A stretch of 64,000 bases of DNA from Paenibacillaceae bacterium (lineage in GTDB: Bacteria; Bacillota; Bacilli; Paenibacillales; Paenibacillaceae): the NCBI GenBank assembly GCA_900766135.1, contig CAAFUF010000029.1:1-64000 (forward strand). Direction: 5' to 3'. A program made the position numbers and the translations under genes. The notes beneath the pieces are model-generated. The model had not been told where the DNA came from, did not search any database, and saw only the letters and a program-made list of their open reading frames with translations. Each line of letters opens with the position of its first letter. Positions within the stretch are counted from its first letter, which is position 1. Shown here piece after piece: positions 1-8,086 of this stretch.

Positions 1-18
1 ACGACGCTCTTCCGATCT
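1..18. other. Illumina adapter remnant at the contig edge
   Basis: The first 18 bases, ACGACGCTCTTCCGATCT, equal the 3' end of the Illumina TruSeq read-1 primer/adapter. They are not genomic sequence. The gene reading off this edge acquires a false tail (ADRKSV) when translated through it. Confidence 0.95.
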
Positions 19-1490
19 GCGGCGGCGCGGCGCGGCGACGGCGCGGCGAGCAGCGCGTCGATCACGCCCGCGGCCGCCCGGCGGTAGCGCGCAGCGATGC
101 CGGCGCCCACCGCCGCCGCGTAGTGCAGCGTCGACTCGCCGGACAGCATCGCTCCGCCCGGAAGCGGCTCCGTAATCCAAGCCTCCGCCGGCTTCGGCAT
201 CCACTCGTCGAGCTGCCGTTCCCAGTCCTCGCCCCAGAGCTCCAGCTCCTGGCCGATCGTCCGCAGCTCTTGGCGCACATGCCAGTCCAGCTGCGCTTGC
301 ACCTGCTCTCCCAGGGCTTGCAGAAATTCGCTTTGACGCTCCAGCTTTTCCGCTTCCGTCTTCCCCCCGGCGAACCAGCCCTTCGCTTTAAAGCCCGGCG
401 CCCGGCTTTCCAGGAACCGACCGGCAAGTTCCCGCAGCGGGGGCGTCATCAACTGGGCCGTCTCCAGCAAGCTGCCGATGCGTCGCAGCCATTCCTGCCT
501 CCGCGATTCCCAGGCCTGATCCCCCGACGAATCAGCCGACTCCAGTTGCCTCAACTCTTCCTCCAGCGCCGTTACATCCGTTTCGCCGCCGACCTCCGCC
601 TCAAGCTGCTCGCGACGAGCTTGTTCCGCTTCCGCCGCCCGGGCCAAATATCCTTCAACCGACTGGGCCGCCGAGGCGTAAGCGCCGTATTCCAATAATC
701 CGTCTCCCCGATCAAACAGGACACGGATCACCTCCTTCAGTTGAGGCAGCATATTCCCGGGAGCATCGTCCCGCTTCAAAGAGATGTAAAAAATCCCCTG
801 AGCCGCAATATTCCATGCCCTGAACGCTTGGCTAACCGACGCTTGATAATCCTCGAAGGCCAGCTCCTCTTCCCGGTGCTTATCGATTTGATTCACGACC
901 ATGTATACCGGTTTCCCGTAATCGCTAAGCGATTTGGCAAAGCTTAAATTCGTCTCCGAAGAAACGTGGTTATAATCCATCACGTAAAAAACGACGTCCG
1001 CCAGGTGCAACGCGGAATGCGTGGCCATCGCATGGCCGGCGTCATTGGAGTCGACCCCCGGCGTATCCAGCAGAACCCCGCCGCGGGGCGGCAGCTCCAC
1101 CCGGTCCCATAACTCAACGCGGGCGTACTCCTCGCCGTTGCGGCAATACGCCGCGACCTGCTCCACCGGCACTTCCACCTTGGTTTTGGCCGGATCGGCC
1201 GGCGTCAACAGCGCTCGCGGCTCCCCTTCCCGAATGAGCACCACATTGGCGCTGGTGGGAAGCGGGCTGGCCGGCATCACCGCCTTCCCGCTTAACGCGT
1301 TGATCAAACTCGATTTTCCCGCCGAAAAATGGCCGCAGAACGCCGCAACCAATTCCCGCCTCCCCAGCTTATCGCCAACCTCCCGCAGTTCCGCCGCCGC
1401 GGCGAGGTCTCCTTCCCCATCCAGCAGGTCCCGCAGCCGATGCAGGCGTTCCTGTAAGGTGTGCTCCGTTTCCGTCATCGTCCGATCCAT
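19..1490 (-). CDS. Dynamin-family GTPase, 3' truncated by contig end
   Basis: Large GTPase of the bacterial dynamin family, whose members remodel or protect membranes. About 490 residues are present and the C-terminus lies beyond the contig edge. The ATG at 1490 follows a GGAGGGG ribosome binding site. GTPase motifs are in order: G1 GHFSAGKS near residue 50, G3 DTPG near 142, and G4 NQID near 197. After the GTPase domain comes a charged, probably helical region typical of the dynamin stalk. It appears monocistronic. The motifs are direct; membrane remodelling is inferred from the family. Confidence 0.85.
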
Positions 1491-1621
1491 CTAAGCCCCT
1501 CCGTTTTCCACGCTGCGAAATCAAGTTTCATTTTCATTTTGATTATTCACATTTTAACATTTCCCTGTTCGCTTGGAAACGCTCCCCAGAGGGTTTTCCC
1601 GCGCAATCCAGGGCAACCCCC

Positions 1622-1647
1622 AAAAAAACCGCCTCGAAGAGGCGGTT
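1622..1647 (-). terminator. Rho-independent terminator of the methyltransferase gene
   Basis: A perfect 9-bp stem (AACCGCCTC/GAGGCGGTT) with a 3-nt loop is followed on the minus strand by seven T. It lies 25 bp past the methyltransferase stop. Confidence 0.85.
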
Positions 1648-1671
1648 CGGTTGTAATCTATGGCGGCAATG

Positions 1672-2409
1672 CTAAATCCCTTTCTCCGCCGAAATCAGCA
1701 AGAACATCGGACGGCGGAGCTCATCCTGCATGCCCGGGACGTTCCTTAGCATTTCCTCGGAGGGGCCGGGCTCCTTCACTGCCTTGATGCGAAATCCTGC
1801 AGCGATCAGGTCGTTAAGGTAAGTCGAAAACGTCCGGTGATATTTGATCACGCCGTCGGTCAAAAACGACGTTTCCCGCCGCCCTTCGGCCTGGTAATCG
1901 TCCACCGGCCAATGCAGGGGCCACCCGCTCTCGTCATAATGCCAATCCTGTTCGCCGCGGGACGTAAAGATCGGATGCTCTACGGAAAACACAAACGCTC
2001 CGTTCGCCGCAAGGCAGTGGGACACTTTATGGCAAACGGCGGCAAATGATTCGATATAATGGAGAGCCAGTGAGCTGATCACCACGTCGAACCCGCCGCC
2101 TGGAACATCGAGATCTTCGATGGGGCTGTTGATGTACGTGATCGCGGGATCGTCCGTCCATTCCCGGGCTTTCCGCAGCATCTTCTCGGAGATGTCGACC
2201 CCAACCACCTGATCCGCCTGCTGCTCGCGGGCATATCGACAATGCCACCCGAAGCCGCAGCCGAGATCAAGCACCTTTTTCCCCCGTAGCTCGGGCAGCA
2301 GCGTTTTGAAGACATGCCATTCTCCCGCCGCCTTCAATCCGTGCACCGATCTTGGCATTTTTTCGTATTCGGCGAAAAACGCCGGTTCATCATATTTATT
2401 TTGCTTCAT
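1672..2409 (-). CDS. Class I SAM-dependent methyltransferase
   Basis: A 245-residue methyltransferase of the Methyltransf_11/25 type. The SAM-binding motif I, VLDLGCGFGWHCRYA, lies near residues 45-59. It is followed by the acidic VVGVDIS strand and the INSPIEDL and VVISSLALHYI motifs expected of the fold. The start at 2409 has an AGGAAAGGGGG ribosome binding site. The substrate cannot be told from sequence; such proteins modify small molecules as well as macromolecules. It is separated from the molybdate regulator by about 50 bp and may be co-transcribed with it. Confidence 0.8.
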   Translation of the reverse strand: MKQNKYDEPAFFAEYEKMPRSVHGLKAAGEWHVFKTLLPELRGKKVLDLGCGFGWHCRYAREQQADQVVGVDISEKMLRKAREWTDDPAITYINSPIEDLDVPGGGFDVVISSLALHYIESFAAVCHKVSHCLAANGAFVFSVEHPIFTSRGEQDWHYDESGWPLHWPVDDYQAEGRRETSFLTDGVIKYHRTFSTYLNDLIAAGFRIKAVKEPGPSEEMLRNVPGMQDELRRPMFLLISAEKGI

Positions 2410-2458
2410 CGCGAATGCCCCCTTTCCTATCGAATGGTTACAATGCCTTATCCCTTAT

Positions 2459-3448
2459 TTAATACAATCCGGCCTCCCGATCCGCCAGCACCTGGCCGGT
2501 GAGCGACAGATCATAATCGCCCAACGACGATAGCACCCCGCGCAGCTCGGTCGATTCCAGCGCCTCGCGCAGCTTGGCGATCCACTCGCGGTTTTCCGGC
2601 TTGTTAAGTACGACCAGATCCACCCGCTCGAGAGTGAGCGGTACAAAATCAAGTCCGGCAATCCGGGCCGGCCGTTCACTGCCGATGCCTACGTCCGCCT
2701 GCCCCAGGACAATCCGGCCACCAAGCCCCATATGCGAGGTTTCCTCCTGGATGTACCCGTTGATGGAAGCCGGCGAGATCCCGTGCTTGCGCAGCTGTTC
2801 ATCCAGCAGCACCCGGGCGCCCGAGCCTTTTTCACGGTTAATTAACCGAATTCCGGGCCGGGCCAGATCCTCCCAGGATCGGATCCCCAGCGGATTGCCC
2901 TGCTTGACGTAAAATCCGGCCCTGCGCACCGCAAAATTCAACACCAAATAAGGGAGGGAGATGAACAGTTTGCGGATATACGGCAAATTGTATTCCCCGG
3001 TATCTCCGTCGTAGAGGTGAGTGCTAACGATATCTGCGGAGCCGCTATACATCGCCACCAAACTGTCCATACTGCTGGCAAAGGAACGCAGCGGCCGGTA
3101 CGTCCGGCCTTTCGATTCCAAAGCTTTGGCCAACAGGTCGAGCCCCGGATCCTGCCCGGTAATGACCAACGTCCTTGCGCCGTCCCGCGTTTCTCCGCCA
3201 TCAGCATCCGGGCGGGACGGCACGGAATAGGGAACCTGAAATGCCGGCATTCCGGCGGTAGCGGAAGCTGCGGCTCCGCCTTTCGCTTTTTGCTTATAAG
3301 CTTCCAGGTCGGTAGAATCCACCCGCATCTGTTTGCCGACCCGGTAAGCGGGAAGCTCCCCTTTTTTGATCAGGTCGTAGACGGTTAACTTGGACACCTT
3401 CAATAGCTTGGCGATTTCCTCGGCCGTATAAGAGATCGGTTCGGTCAT
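2459..3448 (-). CDS. Helix-turn-helix regulator with periplasmic-binding-like domain, likely molybdate-responsive
   Basis: A 329-residue protein. Residues 5-52 form an excisionase/MerR-like helix-turn-helix (TAEEIAKLLKVSKLTVYDLI). Residues about 90-320 form a PBP_like substrate-binding domain of the type found in molybdate sensors, with GSGARVLLDEQL and the GGRIVLGQADVGIG region. It is transcribed divergently from modAB, the same arrangement as yvgK next to modA/modB in Bacillus subtilis. It probably acts as a cytoplasmic ModE substitute that binds molybdate and controls uptake. The architecture is direct; the ligand is inferred from position and family. Confidence 0.8.
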   Translation of the reverse strand: MTEPISYTAEEIAKLLKVSKLTVYDLIKKGELPAYRVGKQMRVDSTDLEAYKQKAKGGAAASATAGMPAFQVPYSVPSRPDADGGETRDGARTLVITGQDPGLDLLAKALESKGRTYRPLRSFASSMDSLVAMYSGSADIVSTHLYDGDTGEYNLPYIRKLFISLPYLVLNFAVRRAGFYVKQGNPLGIRSWEDLARPGIRLINREKGSGARVLLDEQLRKHGISPASINGYIQEETSHMGLGGRIVLGQADVGIGSERPARIAGLDFVPLTLERVDLVVLNKPENREWIAKLREALESTELRGVLSSLGDYDLSLTGQVLADREAGLY

Positions 3449-3540
3449 AGCTTACTCCTTCATCCGTTTCACCAGAGTTCATGCAACTAGACTCATCTTA
3501 ACGGGGATTTCCCCTTTTTTCAATGGAATCTCCCCAACCA

Positions 3541-3599
3541 CCTTTGCAAATCGTTATGTTTCGTATAATCTAGTTATAATTAGATATATCCAGGGAGGA
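3541..3599 (+). promoter_or_regulatory. modA promoter region with tandem TATAAT boxes
   Basis: Two TATAAT hexamers (3564-3569 and 3575-3580) lie between the divergent regulator and modA. An imperfect inverted repeat, GTTAT-N6-ATAAT (3553-3568), overlaps the first and is a possible operator for the adjacent regulator. No good -35 is visible at normal spacing, which would fit activator dependence. The modA ribosome binding site AGGGAGGA is at 3592-3599. Confidence 0.4.
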
Positions 3600-3605
3600 T
3601 CAACC

Positions 3606-4475
3606 ATGCTGAAACATTGGAAGCTCCCCTTTATGGCGGCGCTCACCGTTTTCATTTTAGTCTTATCCGCCGGATGCGGCGGCAACCCTGCATCATCCAA
3701 CAATGCAACCTCGGTCCATGCCGATGGAAGTCAAGGGACGAACAGCACTTCGGCGAGGGCGGAGAAAGATACCGAACCTGCCAAAGAGGTCGAACTGCTC
3801 GTTTCTGCCGCTGCCAGCTTAACCGAGAGCCTCAATGAACTTAAGACGGTATACGAAGCCGAGCACAGCCAGGTGAAGCTTATTTTTAACTACGCCGCGT
3901 CCGGTACGCTCCAGCAGCAAATCGAACAAGGCGCTCCGGCTGACTTGTTCCTATCCGCCGGGACCAAGCAAATGGACGTTTTGGTCGACAAAGGCTTCAT
4001 GAACGACAGCCTGACGGCCAACCTGTTGACCAATGAGCTGGTTCTGATCGTTCCCAAAGACGGTTCCGTAGAGGTACAAACCATGGAAGATTTGATCAAC
4101 CTCGGCGATATCGCCATTGGCACACCCGAGTCCGTTCCGGCTGGGAAATACGCGCAGCAAGCCCTTGCTTACCATCAGCTTTGGGATCCCTTGCAATCCC
4201 GGCTTGTCCTGACGAAGGACGTCAAACAGGTGTTATCCTACGTAGAAACCGGCAACGTCGACGCCGGGTTCGTTTACAAAACCGATGCTGCCCTTTCGGA
4301 CAAGGTGAAGGTGGCCCTAAGCGCGGAGGCCGAAAGCCATGACCCGATTGAATACCCGATCGGGGTGCTCAAGGACAGCAGCCATCCCGACGAAGCCAAG
4401 GCTTTCTATGACTTCTTGCTAAGCGACCCAGCTCGCCAGGTATTCAGCAAATATGGGTTCACCCCAGCGGAGTAA
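3606..4475 (+). CDS. modA: Molybdate ABC transporter substrate-binding lipoprotein
   Basis: A 289-residue lipoprotein that captures molybdate outside the membrane for the ModB channel. It has a lipobox, LSAGC, with the modified Cys near residue 24, then a Ser/Thr/Asn-rich linker to about residue 60. The ModA fold follows: VSAAASLTESL at the start, then NYAASGTLQQQIEQGAPADLF and VPAGKYAQQAL. The start at 3606 has an AGGGAGGA site. The stop is 6 bp before modB. Molybdate is the metal of FeMo-cofactor, so its place beside the nif operon makes functional sense. Confidence 0.93.
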   Translation: MLKHWKLPFMAALTVFILVLSAGCGGNPASSNNATSVHADGSQGTNSTSARAEKDTEPAKEVELLVSAAASLTESLNELKTVYEAEHSQVKLIFNYAASGTLQQQIEQGAPADLFLSAGTKQMDVLVDKGFMNDSLTANLLTNELVLIVPKDGSVEVQTMEDLINLGDIAIGTPESVPAGKYAQQALAYHQLWDPLQSRLVLTKDVKQVLSYVETGNVDAGFVYKTDAALSDKVKVALSAEAESHDPIEYPIGVLKDSSHPDEAKAFYDFLLSDPARQVFSKYGFTPAE

Positions 4476-4481
4476 ACGCTT

Positions 4482-5156
4482 ATGAATGCACTTGGGATTC
4501 CGGAGTCCTTTTGGGAGCCGGTCGTATTGTCGCTGGAAGTGTCCATCGCCGCCACCGTCATCGCTTTTGCGGCAGGCCTGATCGCGGCATGGCGCATGTC
4601 CTCCGCCTCCTTCTACGGGAAAACGCTGGTGGAAACCGCCTTTCTTCTTCCACTTGTTCTGCCGCCTAGCGTTGTTGGTTTTATTTTGCTCGTAGTACTG
4701 GGCAAGAACGGCTGGATCGGACGAGCCGCGGACGCCCTGTTGCACTTGAGCTTCGTGTTCCAACCGCTCGGCGCGGTGGTTGCCGCAGCCGTCGTCAGCT
4801 TCCCGCTGATCTATCAAACGCTGAAGTCGGGCTTCCAGGCGGTGGATCAAGAGCTGAAGGACGCTGCACGCTCGCAAGGAGCCGGCGAATGGCAGGTGCT
4901 CGCCTACATCGTGTTGCCCCTCGCCGCCCGTTCGCTGCAAGCGGCGTTTATTCTCGGGTTCGCCCGTGCGCTCGGCGAATTTGGAGCGACCATGATGATC
5001 GCCGGCAACATCCCCGGCCGGACGCAAACGATTCCGACCGCGATCTATTTTGCCGTCGACGCCGGAAACCTGCCGCTGGCTTGGGCGCTGACGGGCTGCA
5101 CCATCCTGCTCTCCTTCGGTTTGCTGTTGATCTCTTCCCGCCTGAAAAGCGGCTAA
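4482..5156 (+). CDS. modB: Molybdate ABC transporter permease
   Basis: A 224-residue integral membrane permease, full length for ModB, with about five hydrophobic segments. The EAA loop that docks the ATPase is recognisable (DAARSQGAGEWQV near residues 126-138). Conserved FLLPLVLPPSVVGF and ARALGEFGATMMIAG motifs are present. It starts 6 bp after modA and is translated from a GGAG site inside modA's end. No modC ATPase gene follows; the next feature is a terminator and the convergent nif operon. Confidence 0.93.
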   Translation: MNALGIPESFWEPVVLSLEVSIAATVIAFAAGLIAAWRMSSASFYGKTLVETAFLLPLVLPPSVVGFILLVVLGKNGWIGRAADALLHLSFVFQPLGAVVAAAVVSFPLIYQTLKSGFQAVDQELKDAARSQGAGEWQVLAYIVLPLAARSLQAAFILGFARALGEFGATMMIAGNIPGRTQTIPTAIYFAVDAGNLPLAWALTGCTILLSFGLLLISSRLKSG

Positions 5157-5160
5157 ACCC

Positions 5161-5199
5161 AAAACTCCCCGCCAGGCCGATCGCTTGACGGGGAGTTTT
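5161..5199. terminator. Bidirectional terminator between modB and nifV
   Basis: An 11-bp stem, AAAACTCCCCG/CGGGGAGTTTT, with T-runs on both sides separates two converging operons. The plus side (TTTTTT) is stronger than the minus side (TTTT). Confidence 0.85.
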
Positions 5200-5220
5200 T
5201 TCTACGCTATTGTTTCGTGC

Positions 5221-6354
5221 TTAACGCTGCTGCGTCTGTTCTTCGATCGCCCATTGCTTGAGCTCTGAGCCGGCTACCGGTTGCTTGCGCTCTCCCGCCG
5301 TCTGCCGCAGCCGCTTCAGCAGCGACGGGATAATCCCTTCGCTTACTTCAAAGCCTTCCTTCAGCAATGCCTGACGCACCGAACTGCGGCCGGAATGTTT
5401 GCCGAGCAGAATCTCATGGTTCATTCCCAGCAACGCCGGATCAAACGTTTGATACGTGCGGCGATCTTTAAGCAGACCGTCGACATGGACCCCGGATTCG
5501 TGGGCAAACGCCAGCCTGCCGAGCAGCGGCCGGGTTTCCGAAATCTCCCTTCCGGCGGCCCGGGCCACAAGCTCCGCCAGCGGCTTCATCCTCTCGGTGC
5601 GTACCGCGCACGTCCCGTTGTAGAGATGCTTCCAGGCCATCACCACTTCCTCCAAAGGCGCATTGCCCGCCCGTTCGCCGATGCCGAGCACGGTCGTGCT
5701 AGCCCATTTGGCTCCGGCCTGTATGGCGGCGAGCGTATTTGCCGTTGCTAACCCAAAATCGTTGTGGCAATGGATCTCCAGCTCGATATCCGGCGGGCAG
5801 CCGGCAAGCAGCTCTGAAGTCCGCGCATGCAAGTCCCCGGGATGATGGACCGACAAGGTATCGGCATAACGAAAGCGGCAGATTCCCTCCCGGCGGAAGG
5901 CGTCAATCAGCTTGTGCAAAAACGAAAGATCAGCGCGCGAGGCGTCCTCAAACCCGATCGAAACATCAAGTCCCTTCTCCAGGGCATAACCCGCCGCCGC
6001 CTTCCCCAGCTCCATAACCTCGGACGGACCGGCGCCCAGCTTAGCCTTCATCTGAATGGACGATACGGGCAGCGCAATATGCGCCCAATCGACGCCGGCC
6101 GAAAGCGAAGCGTCAATATCCGAGCGGCGTGCCCGGTTCCAGGCGATCCACCGGATCGGAAGCCCCAGCGAGACGATCCGGCGGATCGTCTCGCGCTCCT
6201 CTTCTCCCATCGCGGGAATTCCCGCTTCAGCCTGCTCGACGCCGCAAGCGGCCAGGCTTTTGGCGATTTCCAGCTTCTCTTCCGCCGTAAAAGCGACGCC
6301 GGCCGCCTGCTCCCCGTCCCGCAGCGTCGTATCGCAAATCCGCAACAAGTCCAT
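5221..6354 (-). CDS. nifV: Homocitrate synthase
   Basis: A 377-residue enzyme that condenses acetyl-CoA with 2-oxoglutarate to homocitrate, the organic ligand of FeMo-cofactor. The HMGL-like TIM barrel opens with the catalytic motif CDTTLRDGEQ (residues 7-16). ELEIHCHNDFGLATAN carries the metal-binding His pair, and LGIGERAGNAPLEE follows. The start has a strong GGGGGAGGAAG site. It is the last gene of the nif operon, 17 bp after hesA. NifV rather than LeuA is favoured by length and context. Confidence 0.93.
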   Translation of the reverse strand: MDLLRICDTTLRDGEQAAGVAFTAEEKLEIAKSLAACGVEQAEAGIPAMGEEERETIRRIVSLGLPIRWIAWNRARRSDIDASLSAGVDWAHIALPVSSIQMKAKLGAGPSEVMELGKAAAGYALEKGLDVSIGFEDASRADLSFLHKLIDAFRREGICRFRYADTLSVHHPGDLHARTSELLAGCPPDIELEIHCHNDFGLATANTLAAIQAGAKWASTTVLGIGERAGNAPLEEVVMAWKHLYNGTCAVRTERMKPLAELVARAAGREISETRPLLGRLAFAHESGVHVDGLLKDRRTYQTFDPALLGMNHEILLGKHSGRSSVRQALLKEGFEVSEGIIPSLLKRLRQTAGERKQPVAGSELKQWAIEEQTQQR

Positions 6355-6371
6355 CGGATCACTTCCTCCCC

Positions 6372-7154
6372 CTACATTCCTTTACAGCAAGCACAATCCG
6401 GATTTCGACGCAGCGACACGGCATATTGGCTCATATCCAACGTGTTGATCCGCAGCATACGATGGATTAGCGGCCGGCCTACTCCGGTGATCCACTTCAC
6501 CGCCTCCATCGCGGCCAAGCAGCCGGCCAAGCCGGAGGTGGCGCCTAGCACCGGAAACCCAAACGGCTCCCACTCCTGCTCGCGCTCCGGATATAAACAA
6601 GCGAGGCAAGGGGTTAACCCGGGAACGATCATCGTCAACGATACCTCAAAACCGTACATGGCCGCTTCGACCAGCGGTTTGCCCTTCGCGACGCACAGCC
6701 GGTTCAGCTCGTACCGTTCGGGAAAATCGTAACGCGCGTCGATCACGAGATCCGCGCGCCTCACCCACGGCTCGCTCTCCGCCGTAATTTTGGCATTGTG
6801 CCCTTCGATGGCGACGTCCGGATTGATGCGCTTCAGGTTTCGCACCGCGGTCGCAATCCGTTCCTTACCCACGCGACCGGCGTCCATCAGAATTTGCCGG
6901 TTCAGGTCCGGCTCCCGGATGACGCCTTCATGCGCCAGAATCAGGCGGCCGATGCCGGCCGCAGCCAAGTAGAGCGCGGCCGTCCCGCCAAGTCCGCCGA
7001 TGCCCGCCACCAGCACGGTCGCTTCTTTGAGTTTTCGCTGGCCCGCCGTTCCAAGCAGCTTGTGCTGGCGTTCGTACCGGAGAGACTCCTCCGTTCCCGC
7101 GGCGAGGAAGCCGTTAAGTCCGGGTAACGCCGTCTGTGCGGTTATTTTCGCCAT
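6372..7154 (-). CDS. hesA: HesA/ThiF-family adenylyltransferase
   Basis: A 260-residue E1-like protein of the ThiF/MoeB/HesA family. The nucleotide-binding motif GIGGLGGTAALYLAAAGIG is near residues 50-68. Two Cys pairs (CLAC and CACC, the second at the extreme C-terminus) probably bind zinc. HesA is a regular member of Paenibacillus nif operons and is thought to help metallocluster or molybdenum handling, though its reaction in nitrogen fixation is not settled. It lies between the DUF269 gene (39 bp upstream) and nifV. Confidence 0.9.
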   Translation of the reverse strand: MAKITAQTALPGLNGFLAAGTEESLRYERQHKLLGTAGQRKLKEATVLVAGIGGLGGTAALYLAAAGIGRLILAHEGVIREPDLNRQILMDAGRVGKERIATAVRNLKRINPDVAIEGHNAKITAESEPWVRRADLVIDARYDFPERYELNRLCVAKGKPLVEAAMYGFEVSLTMIVPGLTPCLACLYPEREQEWEPFGFPVLGATSGLAGCLAAMEAVKWITGVGRPLIHRMLRINTLDMSQYAVSLRRNPDCACCKGM

Positions 7155-7193
7155 GCCTTCGTCCCCTCCCTTTCTCCCTTTCGCGCGATCCGG

Positions 7194-7673
7194 TTAACCG
7201 CTTGAGGCGAGATCCCGATGACGCGTCAGCCATCCAAGCGCTTCCTTCAAGCAGGTTAACGCAAACCGCTCCAGCTTGGCCCGGGAGGCAAACGGGAAGC
7301 GCAGCCCCGCCCTCAGCGTCGTCGAGACCAGAATGAGCCGGCCGCTGGAGACGATCGCCCTGCCGAATCCTTCCGCATTCATTTCCACCATGCTTTGCAC
7401 GAGGTAGCGGGTCTCGGCCTCCAACGTCACCGCCATGGCCTGAAATACTTGCTCGACCTGCCGGCGCAGCTTGAGGCTGGGCGCGCAATCCTGACCTGAT
7501 GCCCGCTTCTCCTCCGGCGAAAACAGCAACATCCGTTCGATCTTCTCCGCGGGATGAAGTCCGGCGCCTCTGCCAAACGCGTCATAAGCGTCGATCAGGC
7601 TGCACAGGGATTGATTGAACGTCCGCAGCAGCCGCCGGTCCGATTCGTTAACTTCGTCTAACGGTTCTTCCAT
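7194..7673 (-). CDS. NifX-associated nitrogen fixation protein (DUF269)
   Basis: A 159-residue protein matching the DUF269 family, which almost always accompanies nifX. The signature is MVEMNAEGFGRAIVSSGRLI (residues about 102-121), followed by STTLRAGLRFPF. The ATG at 7673 sits 2 bp after the nifX stop and has an AAGGAGG site inside nifX's end. A longer upstream reading frame exists but would overlap nifX by 75 bp and lacks a good site. The role is unproven; assistance to FeMo-cofactor transfer is inferred from linkage. Confidence 0.88.
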   Translation of the reverse strand: MEEPLDEVNESDRRLLRTFNQSLCSLIDAYDAFGRGAGLHPAEKIERMLLFSPEEKRASGQDCAPSLKLRRQVEQVFQAMAVTLEAETRYLVQSMVEMNAEGFGRAIVSSGRLILVSTTLRAGLRFPFASRAKLERFALTCLKEALGWLTRHRDLASSG

Positions 7674-7675
7674 CG

Positions 7676-8086
7676 TTATCCCTCCTTCGCGTTCAAAGGG
7701 TTCCCGCCGTTCCCGGCTTCCTCCTCGGCCAGCAGCACCTTGCTCAGCCACATCGGCGGTTTGCCGCGCAGCAGTTCCAGCAGCTTTCCGACCTGATCTT
7801 CGATACTAACGCCCTGCGCCACCTTGACCGGCATCATTTTCCGCCGGGTGACGCGCGCCGCCGCGGAGGCCCCGATTTGCACCAAAAACACGAGCGTGCA
7901 ATCCTCGATCAGGGCGATCCGCGTGTCGATTTTGCCGAGCTCGTCTTGCGCGATCTGCGCCGGTACGCTGCGATCCTCCAAGAAAACGGCGGATCCCGGC
8001 CGTACTTCATAGACGGAAAACATCGGGCTATGCCCGAAATGGGCGTTCACAAGCCGCCCGTCATTCGTGGCGAACGCTACTCGCAT
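7676..8086 (-). CDS. nifX: FeMo-cofactor/NifB-co carrier
   Basis: A 136-residue protein of the dinitrogenase iron-molybdenum cofactor family, which holds NifB-co or other cofactor precursors in transit. The family start is clear: AFATNDGRLVNAHFGHSPMF (residues 4-23). The start at 8086 overlaps the end of nifN by 26 bp but has its own AGGGAGGAG site, so translation is probably coupled. A homologous domain forms the C-terminus of NifB in this same operon. Confidence 0.92.
   Translation of the reverse strand: MRVAFATNDGRLVNAHFGHSPMFSVYEVRPGSAVFLEDRSVPAQIAQDELGKIDTRIALIEDCTLVFLVQIGASAAARVTRRKMMPVKVAQGVSIEDQVGKLLELLRGKPPMWLSKVLLAEEEAGNGGNPLNAKEG

Noticed and set aside
3499..3520. Small GGGG/CCCC hairpin with T6 upstream of modA
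   Set aside because: The stem is only four or five pairs and it lies upstream of the likely promoter, so it is probably not a working terminator.
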